Positions 11,924 through 20,218 of a DNA stretch of 20,218 nt are shown piece by piece. A model generated the notes under the pieces. It did not search any database, was not told the DNA's origin, and saw only the letters and a program-made list of their open reading frames with translations. The stretch spans positions 1-20,218 of the IMG/VR virus record IMGVR_UViG_3300029319_000678, one strand, 5' to 3'. The first letter of the stretch is position 1. Every line of letters starts with the position of its first letter. The position numbers were made by a program, and so were the translations under genes. Origin of the DNA: a virus.

Positions 11924-14131
11924 ATGCTACAAAAAATAGGATTTCAGCCAGGAATTAATAAACAAATTTCAGAAACCACAGCAGAGGGTCAGTGGGTCGA
12001 CTGTGATAATGTTAGATTTAGATACGGATCTCCTGAAAAAATAGGGGGATGGAATCAATTAGGCACTATAAATGAAAACGAGCTAACAGGGGCTGGACGT
12101 GGTCTTCATCACTTTGTTAATAGTTTAGGTAGAAGATATGCCATAATTGGCACAAACAGAATTTTATATGCTTTTTCTGGGGGTGTGTTTTATGACATAC
12201 ACCCTATTAAAACTACAACAACTCTTACAAGTGCTTTTAGCACGACCAACGGATCACCAACTGTTACAATAACTTTTCCAACAGGTCACGGGATTAATCC
12301 ACAAGATATTATTTTATTAGACAATTTTACTACAATTACAGGATCTAACTTTAGTGCATCAGATTTTAACGATAAAAAATTTATGGTAACCACTGTCCCA
12401 ACAACAGAAACGTTAACAATTACGATGCCATCAAATGAAACAGGATCTGGCGCGACAACGTCTGGTGGTATTAGAGTACAACATTATTTTCCGGTTGGAT
12501 CTGCTGTTCAAGAAAAAGGATTCGGTTGGGGTCTTGGATCTTGGGGTGGAGAAGCCTCTAACCCAGTAACAACCACTTTGAATGGAGCATTATTAGATGA
12601 TGCTAATGGTACAGGTGGATCTGGAACATCAATCGTTTTAGCGGATGCTACACAGTTTCCAAGCTCTGGTACAAATTTTATTCAAGTGGGTAATGAAGAG
12701 ATATCTTACACTGGAGTTACAGGTGGCACTACATTAACTGGCATTACAAGAGCTGTAAGAGGCTCAACTAGATCAGGACATAGTGATGGTGCTTCAGTTA
12801 AAAATAGCACAGATTATGTTGCTTGGGGTGAGGCAGCATCTGGTGACTTAGTTTTAGAACCAGGTATGTGGTCATTAGATAATTTTGGTGATAAAGCTAT
12901 TTGTTTAATTCACGATAGTTCTGTATTTGAATGGGATTCTTCTTTATCAAATGCAACAGAAACAAGGTGTAATATTATATCTGGAGCACCAACTGCATCT
13001 AGACACATGGTTGTATCAACACCAGATCGTCACTTAGTTTTTTATGGAACAGAAACAACTATTGGAGATGTTACGACACAAGATGACATGTTTATTAGAT
13101 TCTCGGATCAAGAGGATATAAATACGTATACACCTACAGCAACCAATACAGCTGGTACACAAAGACTGGCTGATGGATCACAGATTAGAGGAGCTATCAG
13201 AGGTAGAGATGCAATCTATGTTTGGACTGATACGGCATTATTTACACAACGTTTTGTTGGATCACCTTTTACATTTGCCTTTTCACAAGTAGGAACTAAC
13301 TGTGGATTAGCAGGTCAGAATGCATGTGTAGAAGTTGATGGTGCTGCGTATTGGATGTCAGAGAATGGTTTTTTTAGATATGCAGGTAAATTAGAATCAC
13401 TACCGTGTTTAGTTGAAGACTTTGTGTTTGATGACATAAATATGGAATCAGGTAATCAAATGATTTCAGCAGGATTAAATAATTTGTTTGGTGAAGTTAT
13501 ATGGTTTTATCCACAAGCTACATCTAGTGTTGTTAATAGAATGGTTACATTTAATTATTTTGATTCATCACCACAAAGACCAGTTTGGACTGTCGGTAGT
13601 TTATCTAGAACAATGTGGCAAGACTCGGCGGTATTTAGTAAACCACGTGCTTTAGAGTATGATGCATCAAATGATTCATCTCATGACGTCGTTGGAAACA
13701 CTGAGGGTAGAACAAGTTACTATGAACATGAAACAGGAACTGATCAAAATAGAAATGGAACGATAACAGCTATAACTGCTAACATACTATCTGGAGATTT
13801 TGATATAACACAAAGAATAGTAGGTAATCAAATGACAGGGATAGCGGATACTAGAGGAGATGGTGAATTTATAATGAAGATAAGAAGATTTATACCAGAT
13901 TTTATATCTCAAACAGGTAACACTAGAATTACTTTAAATTTAAGAAATTTTCCAAACGACACTGCTGCTAGCTCCTCTTTAGGTCCTTTTGATGTAACTA
14001 CATCAACACAAAAAATAGATACTAGGGCAAGAGCTAGAGCCATAGCATTAAAAGTAGAAAATACATCAACCAGTCAAAACTGGAAGTTGGGCACTTTTAG
14101 ATTAGACATACAACCAGATGGAAGAAGATAA
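11924..14131 (+). CDS. Large tail nozzle/tubular-like virion protein
   Basis: This 735-residue protein has an AAAGG Shine-Dalgarno. The N-terminus (QPGINKQISETTAEGQWVDC, then DNVRFRYGSPEKIGGW) and a following beta-propeller-like stretch (RYAIIGTNRILYAFSGGVFYD) recur in marine podovirus-type phages at a tail nozzle position. By analogy they compare with P22 gp10 or T7 gp12, which close the tail below the adaptor. About residues 215-300 are a beta-rich insert (LADATQFPSSGTNFIQVGNE, then YTGVTGGTTLTGITRAVRGS), a unit seen in several phage structural proteins. The middle and C-terminal thirds keep the alternating beta pattern (AYWMSENGFFRYAGKLESLP, then TRARARAIALKVENTS near the end). It has no enzyme motif. 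Structural role is well supported; nozzle identity is inferred. Confidence 0.65.
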   Translation: MLQKIGFQPGINKQISETTAEGQWVDCDNVRFRYGSPEKIGGWNQLGTINENELTGAGRGLHHFVNSLGRRYAIIGTNRILYAFSGGVFYDIHPIKTTTTLTSAFSTTNGSPTVTITFPTGHGINPQDIILLDNFTTITGSNFSASDFNDKKFMVTTVPTTETLTITMPSNETGSGATTSGGIRVQHYFPVGSAVQEKGFGWGLGSWGGEASNPVTTTLNGALLDDANGTGGSGTSIVLADATQFPSSGTNFIQVGNEEISYTGVTGGTTLTGITRAVRGSTRSGHSDGASVKNSTDYVAWGEAASGDLVLEPGMWSLDNFGDKAICLIHDSSVFEWDSSLSNATETRCNIISGAPTASRHMVVSTPDRHLVFYGTETTIGDVTTQDDMFIRFSDQEDINTYTPTATNTAGTQRLADGSQIRGAIRGRDAIYVWTDTALFTQRFVGSPFTFAFSQVGTNCGLAGQNACVEVDGAAYWMSENGFFRYAGKLESLPCLVEDFVFDDINMESGNQMISAGLNNLFGEVIWFYPQATSSVVNRMVTFNYFDSSPQRPVWTVGSLSRTMWQDSAVFSKPRALEYDASNDSSHDVVGNTEGRTSYYEHETGTDQNRNGTITAITANILSGDFDITQRIVGNQMTGIADTRGDGEFIMKIRRFIPDFISQTGNTRITLNLRNFPNDTAASSSLGPFDVTTSTQKIDTRARARAIALKVENTSTSQNWKLGTFRLDIQPDGRR

Positions 14132-14763
14132 TGATACCATTTTATAATTTAGCGGATCAAGAAATTTATCGTAGAGGTTTGTCATTTATACCTCAAGAAA
14201 GATTTAGATTGGCTGATCCATTTTTTGGAGTTACTCCGAATATTAGTAGCAGCCCTAGTGGACTTATGAGTATTGTTGATAGAAATAGGGCAGCTTTAAA
14301 TCAAGCAGCTTTACGTCAAGCATCACCTATGGCTTTTATAATGGGTGGTGAACAAGGTAGGGAAGATGACGATATTGATAGAACAGATAATTTAGGAATT
14401 ACTTCTCTCGCTGATTTAAGAGGAGCAATTACTAGTAACATTCCGGGAACAATTGGATTTAACGTAGCTGGCATACCTGGAGCTTTAATTGGAAGAACTT
14501 TAGGACAAGCATTTGAAAATATTAGAAATCCATACACAGATGTGTTTGGAAGATTAAATGCAAGAACACAAACAGCAATTCAAAAAGATTTACAAAGAGA
14601 CTTTATGGATAGAGTAGGTAGAGGTGAAGTGGACTTTAGTGGTGGTATTACTGCAGCACAAGATGCAGCTAGAGGTAGAAAGGGTAGAGAAGGAAATGGT
14701 CCTTCTTCAGGCGGACCTCCATCAGGACCAGGTGAATCTTCATCAGATGCAGGATTTGGATAA
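14131..14763 (+). CDS. Virion protein with glycine-zipper segment, function unknown
   Basis: This 210-residue protein starts in the previous stop (TAATG), with a GGAAG-type ribosome site upstream. The N-terminal 80 residues are polar and helical. Residues about 108-134 (SNIPGTIGFNVAGIPGALIG, then RTLGQAFENI) have small residues at regular spacing, like a glycine-zipper helix able to pack in or against a membrane. The C-terminus (GREGNGPSSGGPPSGPGESS) is disordered and Gly/Pro/Ser-rich. No family with a known function is recognised, though the protein type recurs next to nozzle-like genes in marine phages. It could be an internal protein released with the DNA. The stop overlaps the start of the small gene at 14763. 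Confidence 0.6.
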   Translation: MIPFYNLADQEIYRRGLSFIPQERFRLADPFFGVTPNISSSPSGLMSIVDRNRAALNQAALRQASPMAFIMGGEQGREDDDIDRTDNLGITSLADLRGAITSNIPGTIGFNVAGIPGALIGRTLGQAFENIRNPYTDVFGRLNARTQTAIQKDLQRDFMDRVGRGEVDFSGGITAAQDAARGRKGREGNGPSSGGPPSGPGESSSDAGFG

Positions 14764-14927
14764 TGGCTAAGATAGTACAGGTATTAACGAGACCCTCTCA
14801 AGAGTATGATTATACTGTAGCTGAAGCTCAGACTAGAGATTTAGATGGTGTAATTGAAAAATTAAATACAACGTATCAACAAGAATTAAAAGAGGAGCTA
14901 GAAGCGTTTAACTTCTTTTTAAATTAA
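14763..14927 (+). CDS. Small conserved phage protein (54 residues)
   Basis: This short gene fills the gap between its neighbours exactly. The ATG overlaps the upstream TAA, and its own TAA overlaps the next ATG, both as TAATG. The product begins MAKIVQVLTRPSQEYDYTVA and continues EAQTRDLDGVIEKLNTTYQQ, then ELKEELEAFNFFLN. It is a predicted short beta strand followed by a long amphipathic helix with heptad-like hydrophobics, probably a small coiled coil. I recall similar 50-60 residue proteins beside such genes in other marine phages. Function unknown; a virion-assembly helper or minor structural component is possible. Confidence 0.75.
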   Translation: MAKIVQVLTRPSQEYDYTVAEAQTRDLDGVIEKLNTTYQQELKEELEAFNFFLN

Positions 14928-15265
14928 TGGCTAATAGTTTTATAAATAAAAAAGCAGATTTAACTACAACTGACCTTACAACACTATATACTGTGCCTAC
15001 AGCAAAAACAGCTGTTATTAAATCTTTGTTAGTTGCTAACGATTCAGGATCTGGTTGTAACATAGATATTACTTTAGTAGATGCTTCTACTAATATCTTT
15101 ACTTTATTTAAATCAAAAACTGTTGCAACTAATACTACAACAGAACTATTAACTCATCCTCTTGTAATGGAGGAAAGTGAAGCATTAAAGGTACAAGCTA
15201 GTGACTCAGATGAGCTACACGTTATAGCTTCAATATTAGAAATACAACCAAGGGAGGTTACGTAA
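14927..15265 (+). CDS. Small beta-rich virion protein
   Basis: This 112-residue protein starts in the previous stop (TAATG). It shows the pattern of a small beta-sandwich: LYTVPTAKTAVIKSLLVAND, then CNIDITLVDASTNIFTLFKS, then LTHPLVMEESEALKVQASDS, then LHVIASILEI. This type of about 110-residue protein, often opening with a TVPTGKTAVIKS-like stretch, recurs in the structural modules of marine phages and may be a tail or decoration protein. No catalytic residues or membrane segment are seen. It ends with an AGGGAGG ribosome-binding site for the next gene, placed inside its last codons. Confidence 0.7.
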   Translation: MANSFINKKADLTTTDLTTLYTVPTAKTAVIKSLLVANDSGSGCNIDITLVDASTNIFTLFKSKTVATNTTTELLTHPLVMEESEALKVQASDSDELHVIASILEIQPREVT

Positions 15266-15435
15266 TGCAACAAATAACACCAGAAAAGATAATAGAGGAG
15301 ATATCTAATATTAAAACAGGTGAAAAATACATGAGTGATCAAGAGTGGAAAGCTAAAGGTATACCAGAATCTGACATAAGAAGAGATATTACCGTCGTAA
15401 TGCCTAGCCTTGATTTATTTGGAAAAACAAAATAA
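15265..15435 (+). CDS. Small hypothetical phage protein (56 residues)
   Basis: The start ATG overlaps the previous TAA, and a strong Shine-Dalgarno (AGGGAGG at about 15250-15256) lies 8 bases upstream, which argues that this short frame is translated. The product begins MQQITPEKIIEEISNIKTGE and contains YMSDQEWKAKGIPESDIRRD, followed by ITVVMPSLDLFGKTK. It is mostly helical and charged, with no recognised domain. Stop to next start is 12 bases. The large open frame on the opposite strand here is a shadow. Function unknown. Confidence 0.7.
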   Translation: MQQITPEKIIEEISNIKTGEKYMSDQEWKAKGIPESDIRRDITVVMPSLDLFGKTK

Positions 15436-15447
15436 GATAGATAAATT

Positions 15448-16536
15448 ATGGCAATTTCAAGACCACAAATAAATAGACAACTTCGAAAAGACGGCGGTAT
15501 TTTAACAATAGCTGACGCTAGAAGAATGGCCCCTCCTGGTGAGGATCTAGCATATATCAATAAAGATGAGGCAGCTCTTTTAAAGTCACTAGGTGGTGCT
15601 GGTGAAGATATTAATGGGACTGGTATTAAATCATATTTTATAAAAAAAGTTTTTAAAAAAGCTGCTAAAGCAGTTAAAAAAGTTGTTAAAAGTCCTGTTG
15701 GTAAAGCTGCAATATTAGGAGCTTTAACATTTGGTATACCAGGGACACAGTTTAGTGGACTTGCTGGTGGCAAAGGTTTAGGGTCTTTTTTCGGTAAAGG
15801 TAGTTTTAATCCATTTTTAAGAAAAGTTGCTGGAGATACAGCATTCAGTGGATTAGGTTCTATATTTAGTAAAGCAGGTTTAGTCGGCTCAGGAGGGGGA
15901 CTTACAGGTCTTGGCAAATTAGCAACGATTGGTGGTATATCAGGTCTTGGTGGATTACTAGCTGCTAAAGAAGCAGAGGATGAAGAAGAAATAGATTTTA
16001 GTAAATTAGATAGAGGTGAAGGTTTAGATATCGCAGACATAGTTAGACGTGCAAAACAAGGGGATCCTGAGTTTAGATTTTTACCAAGCGCTATATATCA
16101 AAACTTAGCAGAGGGCGGTGAGGTTGGATCATTAGCCATGAACAAAGAAAATGTCCCACAAATGTATGTATCTGATGAAGCAGGTGCGTTACCTAAAAAA
16201 ATGAAAGATGGTGAAGGCGGAGTATTGCCATCAGATATGGGTAAATTAAAAAGAAGTGATTTTGAAACTGAAGAAGATTATAAAAGATATTTAAGACAAT
16301 TAAACAAGAAAGCTGAAGGAGGGATCATGGACCTTGGAGGCATGGAGATGGATCTTAGAGGTGGTGGATTTGTGCCACTAGGAGCCAAAGAAAAGGCCGA
16401 TGACGTGCCAGCTAGATTAAGTAAGAATGAATTTGTAATGACCGCTGATGCTGTAAGAGCAGCAGGTGGAGGAAGTATTGATAAAGGGGCAGATAAGATG
16501 TATAACCTTATGAAAGATTTGGAGAGTAGAGTATAA
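15448..16536 (+). CDS. Internal virion protein with cationic amphipathic segment
   Basis: This is a 362-residue protein. Residues 61-86 hold ten lysines among Val, Ala, Phe and Ile (KSYFIKKVFKKAAKAVKKVV), a cationic amphipathic helix. It is followed by a Gly-rich hydrophobic stretch at about 87-171 (AAILGALTFGIPG, then GLTGLGKLATIGGISGLGGL). Such a pair could insert in membranes. Residues from about 178 are acidic and charged, and the C-terminus has VPARLSKNEFVMTADAVRAA and then GGGSIDKGADKMYNLMKDLE, a tail that recurs in marine phage structural genes. The family is usually uncharacterised. Position among nozzle and ejection-type genes suggests a protein ejected to cross the cell envelope. 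The Shine-Dalgarno is weak. Function inferred, not shown. Confidence 0.6.
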   Translation: MAISRPQINRQLRKDGGILTIADARRMAPPGEDLAYINKDEAALLKSLGGAGEDINGTGIKSYFIKKVFKKAAKAVKKVVKSPVGKAAILGALTFGIPGTQFSGLAGGKGLGSFFGKGSFNPFLRKVAGDTAFSGLGSIFSKAGLVGSGGGLTGLGKLATIGGISGLGGLLAAKEAEDEEEIDFSKLDRGEGLDIADIVRRAKQGDPEFRFLPSAIYQNLAEGGEVGSLAMNKENVPQMYVSDEAGALPKKMKDGEGGVLPSDMGKLKRSDFETEEDYKRYLRQLNKKAEGGIMDLGGMEMDLRGGGFVPLGAKEKADDVPARLSKNEFVMTADAVRAAGGGSIDKGADKMYNLMKDLESRV

Positions 16537-17420
16537 TGGCAGTACAAGAAACACGTAATTTACCCGCACAGTTTATAGAAGATCTTGGTAAAGATTATGC
16601 AAAGCAGTTAACAGCTACAACTGCTATACCAATAGATACTTCTAAATTTGCACCACAAGTAGCAGCACAGGATGCATTGCAAACTAGAGCTGCAACATTA
16701 GCAGGAACTGGTGTTGGATCTTTTGCACCTTTTATACAAGCGGCACAACAAGCAGCGGCAACAGCTGGTACAACTTTAGGTGGTATAGCTGGTTTAACAG
16801 GAGCACCTACAGCAGCACAAACAGCAGCATTTACATCACCATTTCAACAACAAGTTATTGATACAACATTAGCTGAGTTTGACAGACAACAAGCTATCAA
16901 CGAACAAAATATCAGGGACCAAGCAGCACAACTTGGGGCTCTTGGAGCAGGTAGAACTGGTGTACAACTATCTGAGTTTCAAGCTCAGTCTGGAAGAGAT
17001 AGAGCTGCATTAGAGGCTCAACTAAGACAACAAGGCTTTCAACAAGCGCAAGCAGCTAGACAACAAGATATTCAAAATAGATTTGGTTTAGCTCAAGCAC
17101 AATCAGGTCTAGGACAATTTCAAACTGCTTTAGCTCAACAAGTCCCAGCATTACAAAGAGCAGATATTTCAACTCTTGGTCAAGTAGGTGCAGCCCAACA
17201 AGCACAAAGACAAGCGGTGCTGGATGCACAAAGACAAGCAGCAAGAACCGCGGCCTATGAACCATTAGAAAGATTAGGATTCTTTGGTCAAGGTGTAACT
17301 GGATTAATGGGTGGTTATCCTGCACAATATCAATTCCAAGCAACACCACCAGCATCACCATTACAAACAGCGTTAGGATTAGGAACAGGTATAGCAGGAA
17401 TATTCGGAGCATTGAGATAA
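16536..17420 (+). CDS. Gln/Ala-rich internal (ejection-type) virion protein
   Basis: This 294-residue protein starts inside the previous stop (TAATG) with GGAG about 11 bases upstream. It is very rich in Gln and Ala. It has a long helical region with QQ and AQ runs from about residue 100 to 250 (DRQQAINEQNIRDQAAQLGA, then RAALEAQLRQQGFQQAQAAR), likely coiled coil. A Gly-rich C-terminus (LQTALGLGTGIAGIFGALR) looks like a short hydrophobic tail. The composition is like DNA-ejection proteins of podoviruses such as P22 gp7/gp16/gp20, which form a conduit across the cell envelope, but no homology can be claimed from composition. Antisense frames here are shadows. Confidence 0.6.
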   Translation: MAVQETRNLPAQFIEDLGKDYAKQLTATTAIPIDTSKFAPQVAAQDALQTRAATLAGTGVGSFAPFIQAAQQAAATAGTTLGGIAGLTGAPTAAQTAAFTSPFQQQVIDTTLAEFDRQQAINEQNIRDQAAQLGALGAGRTGVQLSEFQAQSGRDRAALEAQLRQQGFQQAQAARQQDIQNRFGLAQAQSGLGQFQTALAQQVPALQRADISTLGQVGAAQQAQRQAVLDAQRQAARTAAYEPLERLGFFGQGVTGLMGGYPAQYQFQATPPASPLQTALGLGTGIAGIFGALR

Positions 17421-17421
17421 G

Positions 17422-18507
17422 ATGATGAACCGTATTTTAAAAAGACCTATGTTTAGAATGGGAGGTCGAAGTGACGATGGTATCATGTCATTAAGAGCTG
17501 GATATCAAAACGGTGGAAGTCCTTTGACAACACCAGATTTATTTTTACAAGCTCAAAAAGTTCAACAAAAACCTTTTTTAACTTTAGAAGAAATAAATAA
17601 ACAATATGATGATGCTGTTAAAAGAGCAGATGAAGATTTAATGTTTGCTGATGTTGAGGATTTAGCTATGGGTCCTGGTAGTTTTTTTGAAAAACAAGAG
17701 GGAATCACTCAATTTTTAAAAACACCAGAGGGTGAAAAATTTTTTAAAAAACCTTTGCTTGAAGAAAGGGACAAACAAATTACTGAAAGAAAATCTTTAG
17801 GTTTAGAAATTCCAGATCCTATAAAATTACCTGAGGCTAGAGATACTGAAAAAACCGACGTTAAAACTGAAACACCTAAAACCGCAGCTAAGACAGAGGC
17901 TTCAGATAAAGATACTATAGATAGCTATATAAAAATGTTTTCAGAGGCTTTTGGAGACTCACCAGAGGATGCGGCTAGAGAAAGATATTTACAGCTTGCT
18001 AAATTTGGTGCTAATCTTTTAGCACAACCTGGAGGCGATCTAGTGGGTGCTATTGGTAGAGCAGCAGCCCCAAGTATTGAAGGACTAGCAGCCTTAGAAG
18101 CATCCAGAAGAGCGGGCGATAGAGATGTTAAACTTGCAGCGGTTAAAACTGCTATAGAAAAAATGGATGATCCGACAGCAGATAAAATAAAAACACTAGC
18201 TAGATTATCTGGAGTATCAGAAGATGAAGTAGCTAAATTAATGATTGCAGGTAGTGGTGATAATAAGGCGGATAGAATTAACGTTACAGCAAAAGCTTTA
18301 GAAGGAACTGTTGGTGCAGAACCAGCTTTAAAAATAGCACAAGCTTTAGAAGAAGAAGGAGCAGTTTTAGCACAAGCAAGTCCAATAGAAATAGATCCAA
18401 AAACTAAAAAACCCAAAGAAGGTGTTGCTGACGGACTTTATTATGATCAAGACGGAAAAGTTTACAAAGTAGAAGATGGAAAACCCTCTATCATAAAAAT
18501 TAAATAG
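17422..18507 (+). CDS. Virion protein with MFRMGG motif, function unknown
   Basis: This 361-residue protein begins at an ATGATG pair (17422 or 17425). The N-terminus has the short RPMFRMGG motif followed by DDGIMSLRAGYQNGG, a signature I know from uncultured marine phage genes in this position. Residues about 50-165 are strongly charged, Lys/Glu/Asp-rich, with ETPKTAAKTEASDKDTIDSY. A helical region (RYLQLAKFGANLLAQPGGDL, then VGAIGRAAAPSIEGLAALEA) follows. The C-terminus has a YYDQDGKVYKVEDGKPSI beta hairpin. No catalytic motif. The TAG stop is fused with the AGGAGG Shine-Dalgarno of the next gene (18506-18511). Probably an internal or minor virion protein. Confidence 0.6.
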   Translation: MMNRILKRPMFRMGGRSDDGIMSLRAGYQNGGSPLTTPDLFLQAQKVQQKPFLTLEEINKQYDDAVKRADEDLMFADVEDLAMGPGSFFEKQEGITQFLKTPEGEKFFKKPLLEERDKQITERKSLGLEIPDPIKLPEARDTEKTDVKTETPKTAAKTEASDKDTIDSYIKMFSEAFGDSPEDAARERYLQLAKFGANLLAQPGGDLVGAIGRAAAPSIEGLAALEASRRAGDRDVKLAAVKTAIEKMDDPTADKIKTLARLSGVSEDEVAKLMIAGSGDNKADRINVTAKALEGTVGAEPALKIAQALEEEGAVLAQASPIEIDPKTKKPKEGVADGLYYDQDGKVYKVEDGKPSIIKIK

Positions 18508-18515
18508 GAGGTCTC

Positions 18516-20218
18516 ATGGCTGTTATATACCAACAGGGAGAATCTTTTGCAGATCTTCAAAATAAATACTCACCTGAAAGTCAAGAAGATGATGTAGGAT
18601 TTTTTGAATCCGCACTAGCAGGTGTTGCAACTGGTATATGGAATATACCAAAAGGTTTTGTATCTTTAGGTGCAGAAATATTTGATTTAGTCGGAGACAC
18701 TGATACAGCTAGAGATGTTGAAAAATGGTTTGATGATGTTAATCCATTTGATGATGAAGCAGAGGCAAGAACTGTTGGTAAAATAACTCAAGCGCTTACT
18801 CAGATTGCACCACTTGCTGTTTCTGGTTTTGCTTTAGGTGCAAGAGCAGGAACAAAAATTGCAAGAGGTTTAACAAAAAGAGCAACTCTATTAGAGGCAA
18901 AAAAATTAGGTGTAAAAGAAGGAGATAAAATAGCTAGAAGTATCGCTAGAAGAGCAATAGCCGCTAGAAAAGCGGGGAAAAGTCTTAATCTAACAAACGT
19001 TGGTAGAAAGATTATGGGTAAAACCACTGGTGGTGTCATAGGCGGTGGTATAGGAGAAGCAATTGTTGCTGATGAGGATATAGGAACATTAGCTGATATA
19101 GCAAAAGGCACATCATTAGAACCTTATGCAATTACTATGATGGATAGAAGTGTTGATAAAGAAGGTAGAGATGAAGCATTTAGAAGATTAAAAAATAGAT
19201 TAAAGTTTGGAACTGAAGGTGCATTATTTAATTTAGCTTTAATAGGTGCAGGTAAAGGTGTTCAAAAAATTAGAAAAGTAGATCCAAATGGTATTGATGA
19301 ATATGCACCAGGTTTTATTGAAAGACAAGTTCAAAAAATAAGATTAGGACTTTCTCCACAAGGAGGAGGTAGTAGATTTACACTCGAAGCGTTAAAAGGT
19401 TCAGAAGATACGATAAGAGCCATAGAATTTTCAGCATTAGAATCAGCAAAAGAATTGGATAGATTAAGTAAAGACATGATTGATCCTATTAATAATTTTT
19501 TACAGAAAAAAGCTGTTGATGGAAAATTTACTGAAGTTACCCAAAAACAAGTTTTAGAAAGATTACAAGATATTTTAGAAGGTAAAGTAAATCAAAAATT
19601 TATAGGGCCTTTACCAAAAAACAAAAAAGATTTGTTGTTAAGACCTGACAGAGCAGAACAGGCACTTGCAAAAATAAAAATAAATAAAGGTCATCAACAA
19701 CTATTATCTAAGGCTCCTGATTTAAAAAATCAAATAAAAAATATAGATGATCAATTAAAAGAAATTAAAGCTCTTGAAATAGATGATCAAGCTAAACTTT
19801 TAAATCAACCTAGAAAACAAACTTTATTAAAACAAAGAGCACAGCTTAGTAATCAATTAAAACAAATAGATCAAAACCTAAAAGGTTCTGCTAGAATAAA
19901 ACAAAATATTTTTACAAGAGATGATTATCAAGTTAATGACTCACTTAGACGTTTAACTACTTTAATGAAAGAGTCAGGAATAGATAACAAAACTATAAAA
20001 CAATTAGAGGATAGTGTAATAAATATGCGCCTTGGAATAGATAATCTTTCTGGTGTATTAATGCAGGGTGGTAAACTAACCGATGATCAATTTAAAACTT
20101 TTAGTGATGAGATTGGTAGTTATATAAATTATAGATTTAAAGCTTTTGATAAATTACCACTTTTACAAAAATATAAAGTAACTAATCAAATTCAAACAAA
20201 AGCATTTAATTTATTAAA
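18516..20218 (+). CDS. Very large internal virion protein (3' partial)
   Basis: The ATG at 18516 lies 4 bases after AGGAGG. The frame stays open to the end of the window (567 codons seen, no stop), so the protein is longer. It begins MAVIYQQGESFADLQNKYSP and has hydrophobic Ala/Gly segments (about residues 98-118 and 172-186, IAPLAVSGFALGARAG and TTGGVIGGGIGEAIVA) flanked by Arg/Lys-rich helices. From residue about 400 it is a Lys/Gln/Leu-rich coiled coil (NQIKNIDDQLKEIKALEIDD). No lytic transglycosylase or peptidase motif appears in the visible part. Marine podoviruses often end their structural operon with a giant internal protein ejected with the DNA; this fits by position and composition, but function is not shown here. 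Confidence 0.7.
   Translation, partial: MAVIYQQGESFADLQNKYSPESQEDDVGFFESALAGVATGIWNIPKGFVSLGAEIFDLVGDTDTARDVEKWFDDVNPFDDEAEARTVGKITQALTQIAPLAVSGFALGARAGTKIARGLTKRATLLEAKKLGVKEGDKIARSIARRAIAARKAGKSLNLTNVGRKIMGKTTGGVIGGGIGEAIVADEDIGTLADIAKGTSLEPYAITMMDRSVDKEGRDEAFRRLKNRLKFGTEGALFNLALIGAGKGVQKIRKVDPNGIDEYAPGFIERQVQKIRLGLSPQGGGSRFTLEALKGSEDTIRAIEFSALESAKELDRLSKDMIDPINNFLQKKAVDGKFTEVTQKQVLERLQDILEGKVNQKFIGPLPKNKKDLLLRPDRAEQALAKIKINKGHQQLLSKAPDLKNQIKNIDDQLKEIKALEIDDQAKLLNQPRKQTLLKQRAQLSNQLKQIDQNLKGSARIKQNIFTRDDYQVNDSLRRLTTLMKESGIDNKTIKQLEDSVINMRLGIDNLSGVLMQGGKLTDDQFKTFSDEIGSYINYRFKAFDKLPLLQKYKVTNQIQTKAFNLL

Noticed and set aside
15339-16040. Long open frame on the - strand (233 codons)
   Set aside because: It lies opposite a well-supported + strand gene with family-like sequence; the antisense product is Pro/Ser/Leu-rich low-complexity text typical of a shadow.
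17925-18416. 163-codon - strand open frame
   Set aside because: Shadow of the 17422 gene; no ribosome site, biased Ser/Ala/Leu composition, and no other - strand gene in the window.
1-20218. Integrase, attachment sites, tRNA genes or insertion sequences
   Set aside because: None could be recognised on either strand; no evidence that this is an integrated prophage.

Overview
The window is a stretch of late (virion-structure) genes from a low-GC, tailed, probably podovirus-like marine phage. All genes lie on the + strand. Most abut or overlap by 1-14 bases, and no ribosomal, tRNA, integrase or cellular housekeeping gene is visible. The protein families resemble those I know from uncultured marine (uvMED/pelagiphage-like) phage contigs: two adaptor-like neck proteins, a Trp/Gly-rich repeat protein, a fibre with the LTGTQTLTNKTLTSP motif, a polyglycine adhesin, a nozzle-like protein and Gln/Ala-rich internal virion proteins. 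The host is most likely an AT-rich marine bacterium such as SAR11, but nothing in the window proves this.

Layout. Bases 1-2604 carry neck/adaptor and small virion proteins; the first gene is cut by the window edge. Bases 2618-6288 carry the tail-fibre/adhesin module: a 10-unit repeat protein, a fibre, a glycine-rich adhesin and a small fibre-associated protein. Bases 6339-11880 hold an accessory cassette of seven overlapping genes. It encodes one complete flavin-dependent (tryptophan-type) halogenase followed by six proteins with the look of Fe(II)/2-oxoglutarate oxygenases. Sampled lines of this segment are clearly more AT-rich than the structural genes on both sides. A strong sigma-70-like promoter with an extended -10 sits immediately upstream. 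Bases 11924-20218 return to structural genes: a large nozzle-like protein, several small virion proteins, membrane-active or DNA-ejection-type internal proteins, and a very large internal protein that runs off the end of the window.

How it fits together. The structural genes on both sides would form one late transcription unit that builds the neck, tail nozzle, fibres and ejected proteins. The halogenase-oxygenase block interrupts it between the fibres and the nozzle and appears to have its own promoter. It is the most unusual part of the window. Phage halogenases are known (VirX1 of cyanophage Syn10), and single 2OG oxygenases are common in cyanophages. A contiguous, translationally coupled set of one halogenase and six distinct oxygenase-like proteins looks like a dedicated oxidative-tailoring pathway. 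Its substrate could be a host metabolite, a peptide, or the phage's own Trp-rich or Gly-rich virion proteins; the sequence alone does not decide. Two small genes of 54 and 56 codons (14763-14927 and 15265-15435) fit exactly into apparent gaps.
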